In this document: one piece after another, positions 44,089 through 52,781 of the stretch | How the letters are laid out: each line of letters starts with the position of its first letter | Position numbering within the stretch: position 1 is the stretch's first letter | DNA from: Spirochaetales bacterium UBA6872 | GTDB taxonomy: Bacteria; Spirochaetota; Spirochaetia; Sphaerochaetales; Sphaerochaetaceae | Assembly (NCBI GenBank): GCA_002452215.1 | Contig: DKCO01000046.1 | Span: forward strand, 1 to 64,000 | Length of the DNA: 64,000 nt | Reading direction: 5' to 3' | Program-made: the position numbers and the translations under genes | Notes under the pieces: generated by a model | The model's input: only the letters and a program-made list of their open reading frames with translations | Told to the model about the DNA's origin: nothing | The model's database searches: none

Positions 44089-45351
44089 TTATTTTCCAAG
44101 AAGCTTGAACATATCGCATTTGTATGCTTCAACACCATTTTGATCAAAAGGATTTACTCCTGTTATGTTGCAAGAAATGTAACAAGCAAATTGAAAGAAA
44201 TAGAACAACTGACCAAAATAATACTCATTAATTTCAGGTACATTAATGATAAGGGTCGGAAATCTTCTAGAATGAGCATTCAAAGTTGCTTTATACGCTG
44301 CTTTGTTTATTTGCCATAAATCCTTACCATTCAAATATGAAAACCCATCAGCTATATCCTCTTTCAATACATAAGAGGAATCCTGTTTCCCAACATCGAG
44401 GAATGTTTCGAAGAGCATTGGAGTGCCATCTTGTACAAATTGTCCAAGCGAATGAAGATCTTCACTATATTGCACATCCATAGGCAAAAGTCCTTTATCA
44501 TCCTTACCCTCTGATTCTCCGAACAACTGCTTCCACCATTTTGCAAAACGAAAAAAGCGTGGCTCGAAATAGGCTAGCAATTCCACATACTTGCCTCTTT
44601 CATGCAAAAGAGTCCTTATTGTCGCATATTGCAATGCCTTATTATCTCTCCCCTTCTCTTCAAAAAGCTCGCTTCGTATATTTTTTGCCCCATCTACCAT
44701 TTTCCGTATATCAAGACCTGCTACAGCCAATGGGAAAAGTCCAACTGGGGAAAGAGCTGTATAACGTCCTCCTATATCAGATGGGAAAGGAAGTGCTGTA
44801 TATCCTTGCTCCTGAGCAAGCTTCCATGCATAAGTATTCTCAGAGAATGTGACAAATACATGTGACTTATAACTATCGCCATATCGTTTGGATAAATAAT
44901 CTCGCATTATGCGAAAACCTACACCTGGCTCAAGAGTTTCAAAATTTTTCGCAATACAATCAATATAAATATTTTTCTTATTATCAAGCTTGACTAAAGT
45001 CTTGTAGACAGAATCTGCCGAAATATTATTGCCAATCCAAAATAACTCAATTCCGTTTTTACTGCCAATAGCTTCATATACCGCTCTTGCAGCTTGATTC
45101 GAGCCACCTATTCCGATAACAACAAAAGCATCTGCATCCTTTTGTATTCTTCCTGCAAGTTCTTTGTATTTCTCAATCCACTTGTCAGATCCCCACTCAT
45201 CTACATCAAGCCAACCAAGACTATCTCTATACTGAGACTCCTCACTTTGCACTTTTTCCAAAGAGCATACATTTTTCGATATGAAACTATCAATTTCATC
45301 CGTTCCAATTAAATTTGAATTATCTATATAAGAAAATACAAGATTATCCAC
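44089..45351 (-). CDS. pgi: glucose-6-phosphate isomerase
   Basis: A 420-residue phosphosugar isomerase interconverting glucose-6-phosphate and fructose-6-phosphate. IGIGGSNQAARA is the first sugar-phosphate loop, VTFSENTYAW and GGRYTALSPVGLFPLAVAG the substrate region, and FDQNGVEAYK the C-terminal catalytic-Lys segment. The start is GTG 45351, with GGAGAG 8 nt upstream. It is shorter than typical 450-550-residue enzymes. It leads the operon with GH3 and sulfatase, so sugar released by them may enter glycolysis here; it may be a locus-specific copy rather than the housekeeping one. Confidence 0.88.
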   Translation of the reverse strand: MDNLVFSYIDNSNLIGTDEIDSFISKNVCSLEKVQSEESQYRDSLGWLDVDEWGSDKWIEKYKELAGRIQKDADAFVVIGIGGSNQAARAVYEAIGSKNGIELFWIGNNISADSVYKTLVKLDNKKNIYIDCIAKNFETLEPGVGFRIMRDYLSKRYGDSYKSHVFVTFSENTYAWKLAQEQGYTALPFPSDIGGRYTALSPVGLFPLAVAGLDIRKMVDGAKNIRSELFEEKGRDNKALQYATIRTLLHERGKYVELLAYFEPRFFRFAKWWKQLFGESEGKDDKGLLPMDVQYSEDLHSLGQFVQDGTPMLFETFLDVGKQDSSYVLKEDIADGFSYLNGKDLWQINKAAYKATLNAHSRRFPTLIINVPEINEYYFGQLFYFFQFACYISCNITGVNPFDQNGVEAYKCDMFKLLGK

Positions 45352-45375
45352 CGAAAGAACTCTCCAAAGTAAAAA

Positions 45376-45396
45376 TTAATTAATTAATTTAATTAT
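45376..45396. promoter_or_regulatory. near-match TTAATT-N9-AATTAT dyad before pgi operon
   Basis: TTAATT at 45376-45381 and AATTAT at 45391-45396, one mismatch from the locus dyad. It overlaps an 18-bp perfect palindrome, AAATTAATTAATTAATTT (45373-45390). Confidence 0.45.
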
Positions 45397-45515
45397 TATA
45401 TTAAAGTGCTTTTTTATTTTTTCAAGCAAAATCAATTCAATTCGTAAAAAGATTTAAATCTTATCGTCATTGCAAATAAAACATTGCAAATATATGAAAA
45501 AGATATATCCTATAT

Positions 45516-45536
45516 TTAATTAAACAGTTTAATTAA
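45516..45536. promoter_or_regulatory. TTAATT-N9-AATTAA dyad before third sulfatase
   Basis: TTAATTAAAC (45516-45525) and GTTTAATTAA (45527-45536) are perfect 10-bp inverted repeats around one base. It lies 14 bp before ATG 45550 and covers the likely promoter/leader, which suggests repression. Confidence 0.6.
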
Positions 45537-45549
45537 TAAAGGAAGGCTT

Positions 45550-47001
45550 ATGCAAACACCAAATATTCTCATGTTAGTAGCGGATGATCTCAATTATAAT
45601 TCAATAGGATGTTTTGGATGCCCTGTTGATGATATCACTCCAAATCTGGATAAGTTAGCACAGGAAGGCATTTGCATAGATAATGCACATGTAACAATAG
45701 CTGTCTGCCAACCCTCAAGAGAATGCCTCTTGACAGGACTATATCCGCATAAAAATGGTGCACCAGGCTTTATGCCTATATCAGATAAAGTTCCTACCCT
45801 GACTGCAACACTAAAAGAAAATGGGTATTTCAATGGAATCATTGGAAAGCTTTCGCATGCTGCCCCAATTGAGAAATTTGCTTGGGATTATGCATCAAAT
45901 ATGATGGAATCCTCTTCAAATTATGGCAGGAGTCCTGAATTGTATGGCTCAAGATCGTTGGAATTCTTGAAGATGGCAAAAGAACAAAACAAGCCATTCT
46001 TTCTAATGGCAAACACACATGATCCCCATAGGCCATTTGCTGGAAGCGACGATGAAGTAAACAAATTCTATGGATATCATATCTATGCAGAAAGATTCTA
46101 TAAAAGCGATGAGGCATGGGTTCCTCCTTTTCTTCCTGACTTGCCAGAAATAAGAAAAGAGCTTGCACAATACTATTCGTCAGTTCATAGATGCGACCAA
46201 GCCATTGGAGCTGTACTAAAATCATTAAAAGAAACTGGCTTAGAAGAAAACACACTAGTGATATTCATGTCAGACAATGGAATGGCCTTCCCTTTTGCCA
46301 AAGCAAATTGCTATCTGAACTCAACAAAAACTCCTTTCATTGCGCGATGGCCACATCATATAGCTCCAAACACAAGGAACAAGAAAGATATGATAAACGG
46401 CGTTGATTTCACGCAAACAATACTTGATGCTTGCAACTTGAAAGGAACAATGGAAACAGATGGAGAAAGCTATTTGCCACTACTTCTTGGGAAATCGATC
46501 GAAAAAGATGACAAGGTATATACGGAATTCAATCTTACATCAGCTTTCAATTCATACCCAATGCGATGTCTACAGACAAGAAAATATGGATATATATTCA
46601 ATGCTTGGTCAGATGGCGAAAGAGAATTCAAAAACGAATCGCAATCAGGACTAACTTGGAAAGCAATGATATCCAATGCAAATAGCAATGATGAGATACG
46701 AGAGAGATGCAACTTCTTCTCAAAAAGAACAAGAGAAGAATTCTATGATTTTGAGAAAGATCCAGATGCTTTGGTCAATCTAATCAATGAACCTGAATAC
46801 CAGAATTTGATAAAGGAATTCAGAGAAGACCTCAAAGCGAAAATGGAAAAATACAAGGATCCTCTTCTGGACAAATATCATACATTAGCATATGACGAGA
46901 GAATCGAAGAATATAAAAACAAATTCTTCAAGAAAATGAAAACTGTCGGAAACGAAGCAATAAATTACAGAAATATAAAAAATCCATGGAAAGAAAAATA
47001 A
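45550..47001 (+). CDS. type I sulfatase (third of three)
   Basis: A 483-residue sulfatase. CQPSR, followed by ECLLTGLYPHKNGAPG (about residues 52-72), is the formylglycine signature. LVADDLNYNSIGCFG and FMSDNGMAFPFAK hold metal ligands. There is no signal peptide. A clear AAAGGAAGG ribosome-binding site precedes ATG 45550. It is a single gene, divergent from the pgi operon across about 200 bp that carries two dyad operators. Confidence 0.88.
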   Translation: MQTPNILMLVADDLNYNSIGCFGCPVDDITPNLDKLAQEGICIDNAHVTIAVCQPSRECLLTGLYPHKNGAPGFMPISDKVPTLTATLKENGYFNGIIGKLSHAAPIEKFAWDYASNMMESSSNYGRSPELYGSRSLEFLKMAKEQNKPFFLMANTHDPHRPFAGSDDEVNKFYGYHIYAERFYKSDEAWVPPFLPDLPEIRKELAQYYSSVHRCDQAIGAVLKSLKETGLEENTLVIFMSDNGMAFPFAKANCYLNSTKTPFIARWPHHIAPNTRNKKDMINGVDFTQTILDACNLKGTMETDGESYLPLLLGKSIEKDDKVYTEFNLTSAFNSYPMRCLQTRKYGYIFNAWSDGEREFKNESQSGLTWKAMISNANSNDEIRERCNFFSKRTREEFYDFEKDPDALVNLINEPEYQNLIKEFREDLKAKMEKYKDPLLDKYHTLAYDERIEEYKNKFFKKMKTVGNEAINYRNIKNPWKEK

Positions 47002-47016
47002 AACTTGTATTTTGAC

Positions 47017-47040
47017 GGGATGCTATATATCAAGCATCCC
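47017..47040. terminator. hairpin between sulfatase and converging small gene
   Basis: GGGATGCT (47017-47024) and AGCATCCC (47033-47040) around an 8-nt AT loop. It serves the plus-strand sulfatase and overlaps the last codons of the minus-strand gene. Confidence 0.55.
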
Positions 47041-47520
47041 AACATTGTATTTTTTCACAGGATATAGATAGAACTGCTGAATATTAAGAAGAATCTCTTT
47101 TGAGAATTTCAAGTAGATCTCATCTTTAGGTGGCCATTTCAATATCATATCAACATTCTGACCCTCTGTTCGTGTTTTTTCAGAGAAGATGATATAAATC
47201 GTCCCACATCTCTTTCTATTTTTCCTATTTAGGATATTTGAGCCAATGATATTGATCTCTTTAATATCATTCCAAAAGAAATGTCTTCTTTCGAAGTTCA
47301 GAAACTTCAAAAATACTCCGTCCTTATTAATTACTACATATGAGCCATATCTATATACGATAATAAAAAATGGAATAGAAAGTGCAATAAAGATAAATGC
47401 CGATAAAAACCTAGAAATAGTCAGAAGCGAAATCCCAATTATAATCAGAAAAACGGCATACACAGAGCCTAGGATAAAGAGATTTGCATTTACAAGATAT
47501 TTGCTTTCTTTACTTGCCAT
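47023..47520 (-). CDS. membrane protein with two N-terminal helices and a PH-like cytoplasmic domain
   Basis: A 165-residue hypothetical. Two hydrophobic helices (about residues 12-35 and 40-60) are followed by a beta-rich region (SYVVINKDGVFLKFLNFERRHFFWNDIKEINI) resembling bacterial PH-like domains. It lies 5 bp after the ROK regulator gene and is probably co-transcribed. Role unknown. Confidence 0.6.
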   Translation of the reverse strand: MASKESKYLVNANLFILGSVYAVFLIIIGISLLTISRFLSAFIFIALSIPFFIIVYRYGSYVVINKDGVFLKFLNFERRHFFWNDIKEINIIGSNILNRKNRKRCGTIYIIFSEKTRTEGQNVDMILKWPPKDEIYLKFSKEILLNIQQFYLYPVKKYNVGMLDI

Positions 47521-47525
47521 ATTTC

Positions 47526-48746
47526 CTATCCTCTTATATATAGCTCCAGAGTATGTTTAACAGCGATTGCGGCAGCACCTCTTGCACCACTATAATCATC
47601 GCTTTTTATAAATATGAACCTGTAATCCGAAAATGTTTCACGATATAAATTGGAATGTATTACATCCAATAATGCTTTTCTGTTTTCATCGTTATCAAAG
47701 AGCTTACATTCAATGGCAACACACTCAGGATGGACAAAATTATCTATGTTGGCAATCGAAAGCCCCAAATAGAAGATAGCTTCATCAATAACATCATCGG
47801 CAACTTTATCGCCTTGCATCTGCTTTTCGATTATGTCCTTTATACTAGGCAGGGATCTATCTTGATCCTCATTTTTCAATGAAGCTTCATATTTCTTTCT
47901 TATAGCATTTTCGCTTGAATAAGCTTCAAGACACCCATGATTTCCACATCCACACTCCGGCCCGTCTGGATTCATAATCATATGACCTACTTCACCCTCT
48001 CCAACTATATTGCCAAAATGCAACCTAACATTATTAAGCATTGGACACGCTATACCTGCTGATACAAACATATAAGCCAATGTATCTGCTTTTTTCAGCT
48101 GTTTACTATCAAAAATACTCAAACCATATGCTCTTGCAATGGCATTATTCTCAAGGTATATAGGAATATCCATACCTAATAGCTTTGAGAAATCAAGCAC
48201 AACATCCTTATCAAACCATTTGTAATTTGGCTGTATCTTCAATTCCCCATTTTCAGAGTCGACCAAGCCTGGCAAACAAATACCTATTGCAGAAATCGGT
48301 GAGAAATCAGCCACATTTGATTTAATCATTTGCTTTACCAATAATGAGGCATTATTGACAGCATCTTCATAGTCTCTGAAAAAAGCGTCATCAGAAAGAC
48401 ATGAAAGGACAGTTCCTCTAAGATTTGTCAAAACAACACGCCTAAATCCTTGCCTTATTTCGACCCCAATGAAATATCTTGAATCTTCACTGATATCGAT
48501 AAGCATTGTTTTTCTGCCAAGGGTTTTGCATCCGTCGTCTTTACTGCTTTTCCCGACCTCTTTTATTATCCCATTTGCAAGCATAGAACTGATGTTTGTC
48601 GTTACAGTCGGAAGAGTCAGACCCAACCGTTCTGCAATATCCAATCTTGAGATAGGCCCAAACCTGTAAATAACCTCTCTAATAGAAAACTGGTTAATAA
48701 TTTTTATACGAGATAAATTCGTTCCGATTGACTTGTTGAATGGCAT
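47526..48746 (-). CDS. ROK family transcriptional regulator
   Basis: A 406-residue sugar-responsive regulator of the NagC/XylR/Mlc group. The N-terminal winged helix (FSIREVIYRFGPISRLDIAERLGLT at about residues 14-45) binds DNA, and the C-terminal ROK sugar-kinase-like domain binds an inducer sugar. CGCGNHGCLEAYSSE is the zinc-binding motif. It is the only regulator in the sulfatase locus and the natural candidate for the TTAATT-N9-AATTAA dyads. Its own upstream region has AATTAATTAATT (48792-48803) but only a degenerate full dyad. Confidence 0.9.
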   Translation of the reverse strand: MPFNKSIGTNLSRIKIINQFSIREVIYRFGPISRLDIAERLGLTLPTVTTNISSMLANGIIKEVGKSSKDDGCKTLGRKTMLIDISEDSRYFIGVEIRQGFRRVVLTNLRGTVLSCLSDDAFFRDYEDAVNNASLLVKQMIKSNVADFSPISAIGICLPGLVDSENGELKIQPNYKWFDKDVVLDFSKLLGMDIPIYLENNAIARAYGLSIFDSKQLKKADTLAYMFVSAGIACPMLNNVRLHFGNIVGEGEVGHMIMNPDGPECGCGNHGCLEAYSSENAIRKKYEASLKNEDQDRSLPSIKDIIEKQMQGDKVADDVIDEAIFYLGLSIANIDNFVHPECVAIECKLFDNDENRKALLDVIHSNLYRETFSDYRFIFIKSDDYSGARGAAAIAVKHTLELYIRG

Positions 48747-48931
48747 CTATCACTTTCCTTAAATAAAATTACATACGATATTATATAATAAAATTAATTA
48801 ATTGGGGAAATATTCGAAGATATCCCATCAATGAAACCATTGAGGATGCTCTGAACATTATCACCCACTCATCTATGGTTTTTTATTCAATCTAGTGTTA
48901 ATATTCTTTTGTTTCCAGGAGAGTTATTATT

Positions 48932-50713
48932 ATGGAAGAAGCTTTCATGCAAAGAACAATGACTTGTGGACAACTCAGAGCCTCAGATGAGGGAAAAACT
49001 GTTGTTCTAAACGGGTGGGTCCACAGAGATAGAAATCATGGCGTATTGCACTTCATCAATCTCAGAGATAGATACGGGATTACGCAAGTTGTCGTAGACG
49101 AGGATTCAGATAAAGAGCTACAGGATATCGCATCCCAATTGAAGCTTGAATATTGCATTGCTGTAAAAGGAATAGTAAGAAGACGTCCAGATGACATGAT
49201 CAACGCAGAAATGTCGACAGGCGAAGTTGAGTTGAAGGCAGAGAAGATTGAAATCCTTTCCCAGTGCGCAACTCTTCCCTTCATGATTGAGGATGAGACT
49301 AATGCGAAAGAAGATCTAAGACTCAAGTACCGCTTCTTGGACCTGAGATCCAACGGCATGCAAGAGAGAATAAAACTCAGACATGAGATTATCAAAGCAA
49401 TCAGAGAGTATTTCTACAAGACAGACTTCTATGAAATCGAGACTCCAACTCTGATAAGAAGCACACCAGAGGGTGCAAGGGACTTCTTGGTTCCATCAAG
49501 AATATACCCAGGAAAGTTCTTTGCTCTACCACAATCGCCGCAGCTTTACAAACAGCTTTTAATGGTGTCTGGTTTCGATAAGTACTTCCAGATAGCACGT
49601 TGCTACAGAGATGAGGATCCAAGAGGCGACAGACAGCTTGAGTTTACTCAGCTTGATATAGAGATGTCGTTCGTAAAGAGAGATGACGTCCTTGCTTTAA
49701 TGGAAGATATGTTCGGATCTATATTCAAATCTGTTTTGAACGTAGATTTGCCTGCACATTTCAGGAGAATCACATACCATGATGCAATGAATACATATGG
49801 CTGTGACAAGCCGGATTTGAGATTTGGCATAGAGATTCATGATGCTTCTTCCTTTGCAAAGGATTCAACATTCAACGCTTTCACAGAAACACTTGCAAAT
49901 GGCGGATATGTGAAATACTTGGTGGCACCAAAGACAGAAGGCCATGAATACACAAGAAAATATCTTTCTGAGCTTGAAGATGCTGCAAAGATATATGGCG
50001 CACATGGCCTTGCTTGGATGAAAGTCGAAAATGACACAATATCTGGAGGAGTCTCTAAGTTCTTCTCTGGCAAGGAAAGCGAAGTAATATCAGCAACTGG
50101 TGCAAAAAACGGTGATGTAATTTTGCTTGTTGCACATCAAGATTGGAAAAAATGCTGCAATTCAATGGGTGCTGTACGATCACGATTAGGCTCCGACCTC
50201 AAACTTATAAAAGATGGTTATGAATTCTGCTGGATCATCGACTTCCCTCTCTTCGAGTACAATGAAGATGAAGGACACTGGGAGGCAGCTCACCATATGT
50301 TCTCAATGCCACAAGTCGAGTACCTTGACTCTCTCGAGTCAGATCCAGGCTCTGTAAAAGGCGATTTGTATGATCTTGTTTTAAATGGATATGAGCTTGC
50401 ATCAGGATCCATAAGAATACATGACATCGAATTGCAAAAGAGAATCTTCAGGATTTGCAACATCCCTGATGAGATGGCTGCCGAGAGATTTGGATTCCTT
50501 CTCGATGCATTCAAGTTCTCTCCTCCACCACACGGAGGGATTGCTCCTGGAATCGACAGGCTTTGCATGATCGTGTCAAAGCAATCTTCGATAAAGGAAG
50601 TAATTGTGTTCCCAAAGAACACTGCTGCGATGTCGCCAATGGATGACTCACCATCATTTGTCGAACAAAAGCAACTTGATGAACTTCATCTTGCAATAGT
50701 TGAGAAGAAATAA
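48932..50713 (+). CDS. aspS: aspartate-tRNA ligase
   Basis: A 593-residue class II aminoacyl-tRNA synthetase of bacterial type. An N-terminal OB-fold anticodon-binding domain (VVLNGWVHRDRNHGVLHFINLRDRYG) comes first. Motif 2 (FQIARCYRDEDPRGDRQLEFTQLD) and motif 3 (GGIAPGIDRLCMI) flank the bacterial insertion (GAD-like) domain at about residues 280-420. A GGAGAG ribosome-binding site lies 11 nt before ATG 48932; ATG 48947 is a possible alternative. Whether it is discriminating cannot be told without looking for gatCAB elsewhere. Confidence 0.95.
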   Translation: MEEAFMQRTMTCGQLRASDEGKTVVLNGWVHRDRNHGVLHFINLRDRYGITQVVVDEDSDKELQDIASQLKLEYCIAVKGIVRRRPDDMINAEMSTGEVELKAEKIEILSQCATLPFMIEDETNAKEDLRLKYRFLDLRSNGMQERIKLRHEIIKAIREYFYKTDFYEIETPTLIRSTPEGARDFLVPSRIYPGKFFALPQSPQLYKQLLMVSGFDKYFQIARCYRDEDPRGDRQLEFTQLDIEMSFVKRDDVLALMEDMFGSIFKSVLNVDLPAHFRRITYHDAMNTYGCDKPDLRFGIEIHDASSFAKDSTFNAFTETLANGGYVKYLVAPKTEGHEYTRKYLSELEDAAKIYGAHGLAWMKVENDTISGGVSKFFSGKESEVISATGAKNGDVILLVAHQDWKKCCNSMGAVRSRLGSDLKLIKDGYEFCWIIDFPLFEYNEDEGHWEAAHHMFSMPQVEYLDSLESDPGSVKGDLYDLVLNGYELASGSIRIHDIELQKRIFRICNIPDEMAAERFGFLLDAFKFSPPPHGGIAPGIDRLCMIVSKQSSIKEVIVFPKNTAAMSPMDDSPSFVEQKQLDELHLAIVEKK

Positions 50714-50714
50714 C

Positions 50715-51854
50715 TTGGAAGACAATTACAAAATAGCCATCATTGGAGGTGGCGCATCAGGCCTTTTTGCTGGATCTATTCTTGGCAAGAAGGCCATTGT
50801 ATTGGAAAGAGGTGACAGATGTGGCAGAAAGCTTCTCCTAACAGGAAAAGGAAGATGCAACTACACAACATCAACACCAATTATTGATCTTTTTGAACAC
50901 TACAATGGCGAAAAAAACTTCATGAGGCCAGCACTTTACGCTCTTCCTCCTGAGAAGATAATAGAGAGATTCAAGTCCTTTGGAATCGAGCCATCATTTG
51001 AAGAAAGAAATAAAGTATTCCCTCTCAATGGTGATAGCAAATCGATTCTTGATGCTCTTTCTGATAGGTGCAACATAGTAACAAATTGCTTTGTCAAATC
51101 CATAAAAAAGGAAAATACATTCCTAATAGAGACAACAAAGGGCAATATAACAGCTGATAATATCATCCTAGCTACAGGAGGAAACAGCTATTGTCAAACA
51201 GGCTCTGATGGCTATGGCTATACATTGGCAAAATCTTTTGGCCATAGAATAATTTCTCCATCTCCAGCGCTTGCACCACTATGGCTATCAAAGGACTTAT
51301 CAAAAGCTGAAGGCATATCCATTGATATCTCTGTAAAAATAGAAAAGAAAGAATATCGAGGCGATGTAGTAATAACAAAAGCTGGACTATCAGGGCCACT
51401 TGCAGAAGACATCTCATACATGTTTCATACAGAAAGAGAGATAACGATTTCATTTTCAGATATCGACATTTTGAAAATAAGAAAAAACAATGCAAAATCA
51501 AATGTAAAGAATGCGCTTGACCTTCCAGATAGGCTTATCAAAGCTTTGATAGGCGATCTTGCAGACAAAAAAATAGCTGAGCTAAAAAAGGATGAGGAGA
51601 ATTTCATAATCAATCAACTGACATCTCTGAAGTGCAAAGCACGGGCAATAGCAAGTGGTGCAATGTCGACTCATGGTGGCATCTCCACTGATGAAATAAA
51701 TCCAAAAACAATGGAATCGAGGATTGTCTCTGGATTGTATTTTGCTGGCGATATCATAAATGTAGATGCAAACTGTGGAGGCTACTCTCTTACATGGGCA
51801 TTTGCGACAGCAAAAGTTGCATCCGATTCTATCCTCAAAGATCTCAATTTATGA
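50715..51854 (+). CDS. BaiN/HI0933-like NAD(P)/FAD-dependent oxidoreductase
   Basis: A 379-residue flavoprotein. IAIIGGGASGLFAG is the FAD dinucleotide loop, GRKLLLTGKGRCNYT follows as in HI0933-like proteins, and MSTHGGISTDEINPKTMESRIVSGLYFAGDIINVDANCGGYSLTWAFAT is the C-terminal hallmark. The activity of this family is largely undefined. Start is taken as TTG 50715, two bases after the aspS stop codon, because GAGAAG lies 7 nt upstream; a TTG at 50700 inside aspS is in frame but has no such site. Confidence 0.87.
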   Translation: MEDNYKIAIIGGGASGLFAGSILGKKAIVLERGDRCGRKLLLTGKGRCNYTTSTPIIDLFEHYNGEKNFMRPALYALPPEKIIERFKSFGIEPSFEERNKVFPLNGDSKSILDALSDRCNIVTNCFVKSIKKENTFLIETTKGNITADNIILATGGNSYCQTGSDGYGYTLAKSFGHRIISPSPALAPLWLSKDLSKAEGISIDISVKIEKKEYRGDVVITKAGLSGPLAEDISYMFHTEREITISFSDIDILKIRKNNAKSNVKNALDLPDRLIKALIGDLADKKIAELKKDEENFIINQLTSLKCKARAIASGAMSTHGGISTDEINPKTMESRIVSGLYFAGDIINVDANCGGYSLTWAFATAKVASDSILKDLNL

Positions 51855-51867
51855 TATTCTTGTTTGC

Positions 51868-52251
51868 ATGGCAAATACAAAAACGATCAAAGCTTATTTC
51901 TCAAACGACAGGAAATATTTCGAAAACAGCCTCGGCTCTGAATATAACTATACTCAAGCAACAGGGCCTTACGAATATCTTCTAGGTGCACTAGCAGGTT
52001 GCTATGCATCAACACTCTCTTCTTATGAAAGAGACTTCAATTGGGAAGAGCTTGAAATCGAGATTATCGCAACAAAAAGAGAGACAATACCTACGACACT
52101 TGAAAACACTATGCTAAAGATCAAAGCAATGGGTGTAGAGGACAGAGATGGCTTTATCCTCCTTGCAAAGAGAGCATGCGATGAATGCTCTATTTATCAA
52201 ACAATCTCTAAAGTATCAAATATGGATTTGGATATTATGTTCGAGGGCTAG
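51868..52251 (+). CDS. OsmC family peroxiredoxin-like protein
   Basis: A 127-residue OsmC/Ohr-type protein. The two expected cysteines are present in LAGCYASTL (about residue 48) and RACDECSIYQTI (about residue 108). OsmC proteins reduce organic hydroperoxides using these thiols. ATG 51868 gives the usual N-terminus and length; the open frame reaches back into the flavoprotein gene but that part is not conserved-looking. It lies 13 bp after the flavoprotein gene, so probably one operon. Confidence 0.88.
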   Translation: MANTKTIKAYFSNDRKYFENSLGSEYNYTQATGPYEYLLGALAGCYASTLSSYERDFNWEELEIEIIATKRETIPTTLENTMLKIKAMGVEDRDGFILLAKRACDECSIYQTISKVSNMDLDIMFEG

Positions 52252-52253
52252 AG

Positions 52254-52775
52254 ATGCAACAGAAACGTTCTTTGAAGATAGATGCATTCGACAACTTCAG
52301 AAAAGCGATGCTCAATTATTTTTCGCACTACGAAAGTGACACCGAGAAAAAGAAGAAAAGTACAACATCACATAGAATTGCACTAGAACTTATGCACCAA
52401 TTTCCAGAAAACTGCCAAATCGATATCGATTACATGAATGCTGATATCATAGTGCGCTCCAATGATGAGATACTTCTAGTCCTTTTATGGTCAAATGGCT
52501 ACATAACAGAGAAAGACAAAGAGAAAGCAAAGGCTTTGCATGTAGAGAAAGCCCCGCTATTAACTCTCGCATTCTCTCTATTTGAAGACAAGAACTATAT
52601 CCTGATATACCGCTTTGAAAAAGATTATCTTGAGTATTTGCATATAGATAAATCAGACTTTTCAGAAAGAATAATAAAACGCTCAGAGGATAAAGAAAGT
52701 CGTGAGAAGGATAATGAACAGCTCCTTCTAACATTGAAAGGCAAAGCAAAAAGGAAGCCAAGAAAGCCTCGATGA
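52254..52775 (+). CDS. hypothetical protein, soluble, basic C-terminus
   Basis: A 173-residue protein that I do not recognise. The middle (IDIDYMNADIIVRSNDEILLVLLWSNGYITEKDKEKAKALH) has an alternating hydrophobic/acidic look reminiscent of PD-(D/E)XK-like or restriction-type folds, but no clear catalytic set is seen. The C-terminus is a Lys/Arg tail (KGKAKRKPRKPR). It starts 2 bp after the OsmC stop and converges on the permease gene 6 bp away. Confidence 0.65.
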   Translation: MQQKRSLKIDAFDNFRKAMLNYFSHYESDTEKKKKSTTSHRIALELMHQFPENCQIDIDYMNADIIVRSNDEILLVLLWSNGYITEKDKEKAKALHVEKAPLLTLAFSLFEDKNYILIYRFEKDYLEYLHIDKSDFSERIIKRSEDKESREKDNEQLLLTLKGKAKRKPRKPR

Positions 52776-52781
52776 CATATC

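Noticed and set aside
48777..48803. A full TTAATT-N9-AATTAA operator before the ROK gene
   Set aside because: Only AATTAATTAATT is present; the best 21-bp alignment has two or more mismatches, so autoregulation through this dyad is not supported by sequence alone.
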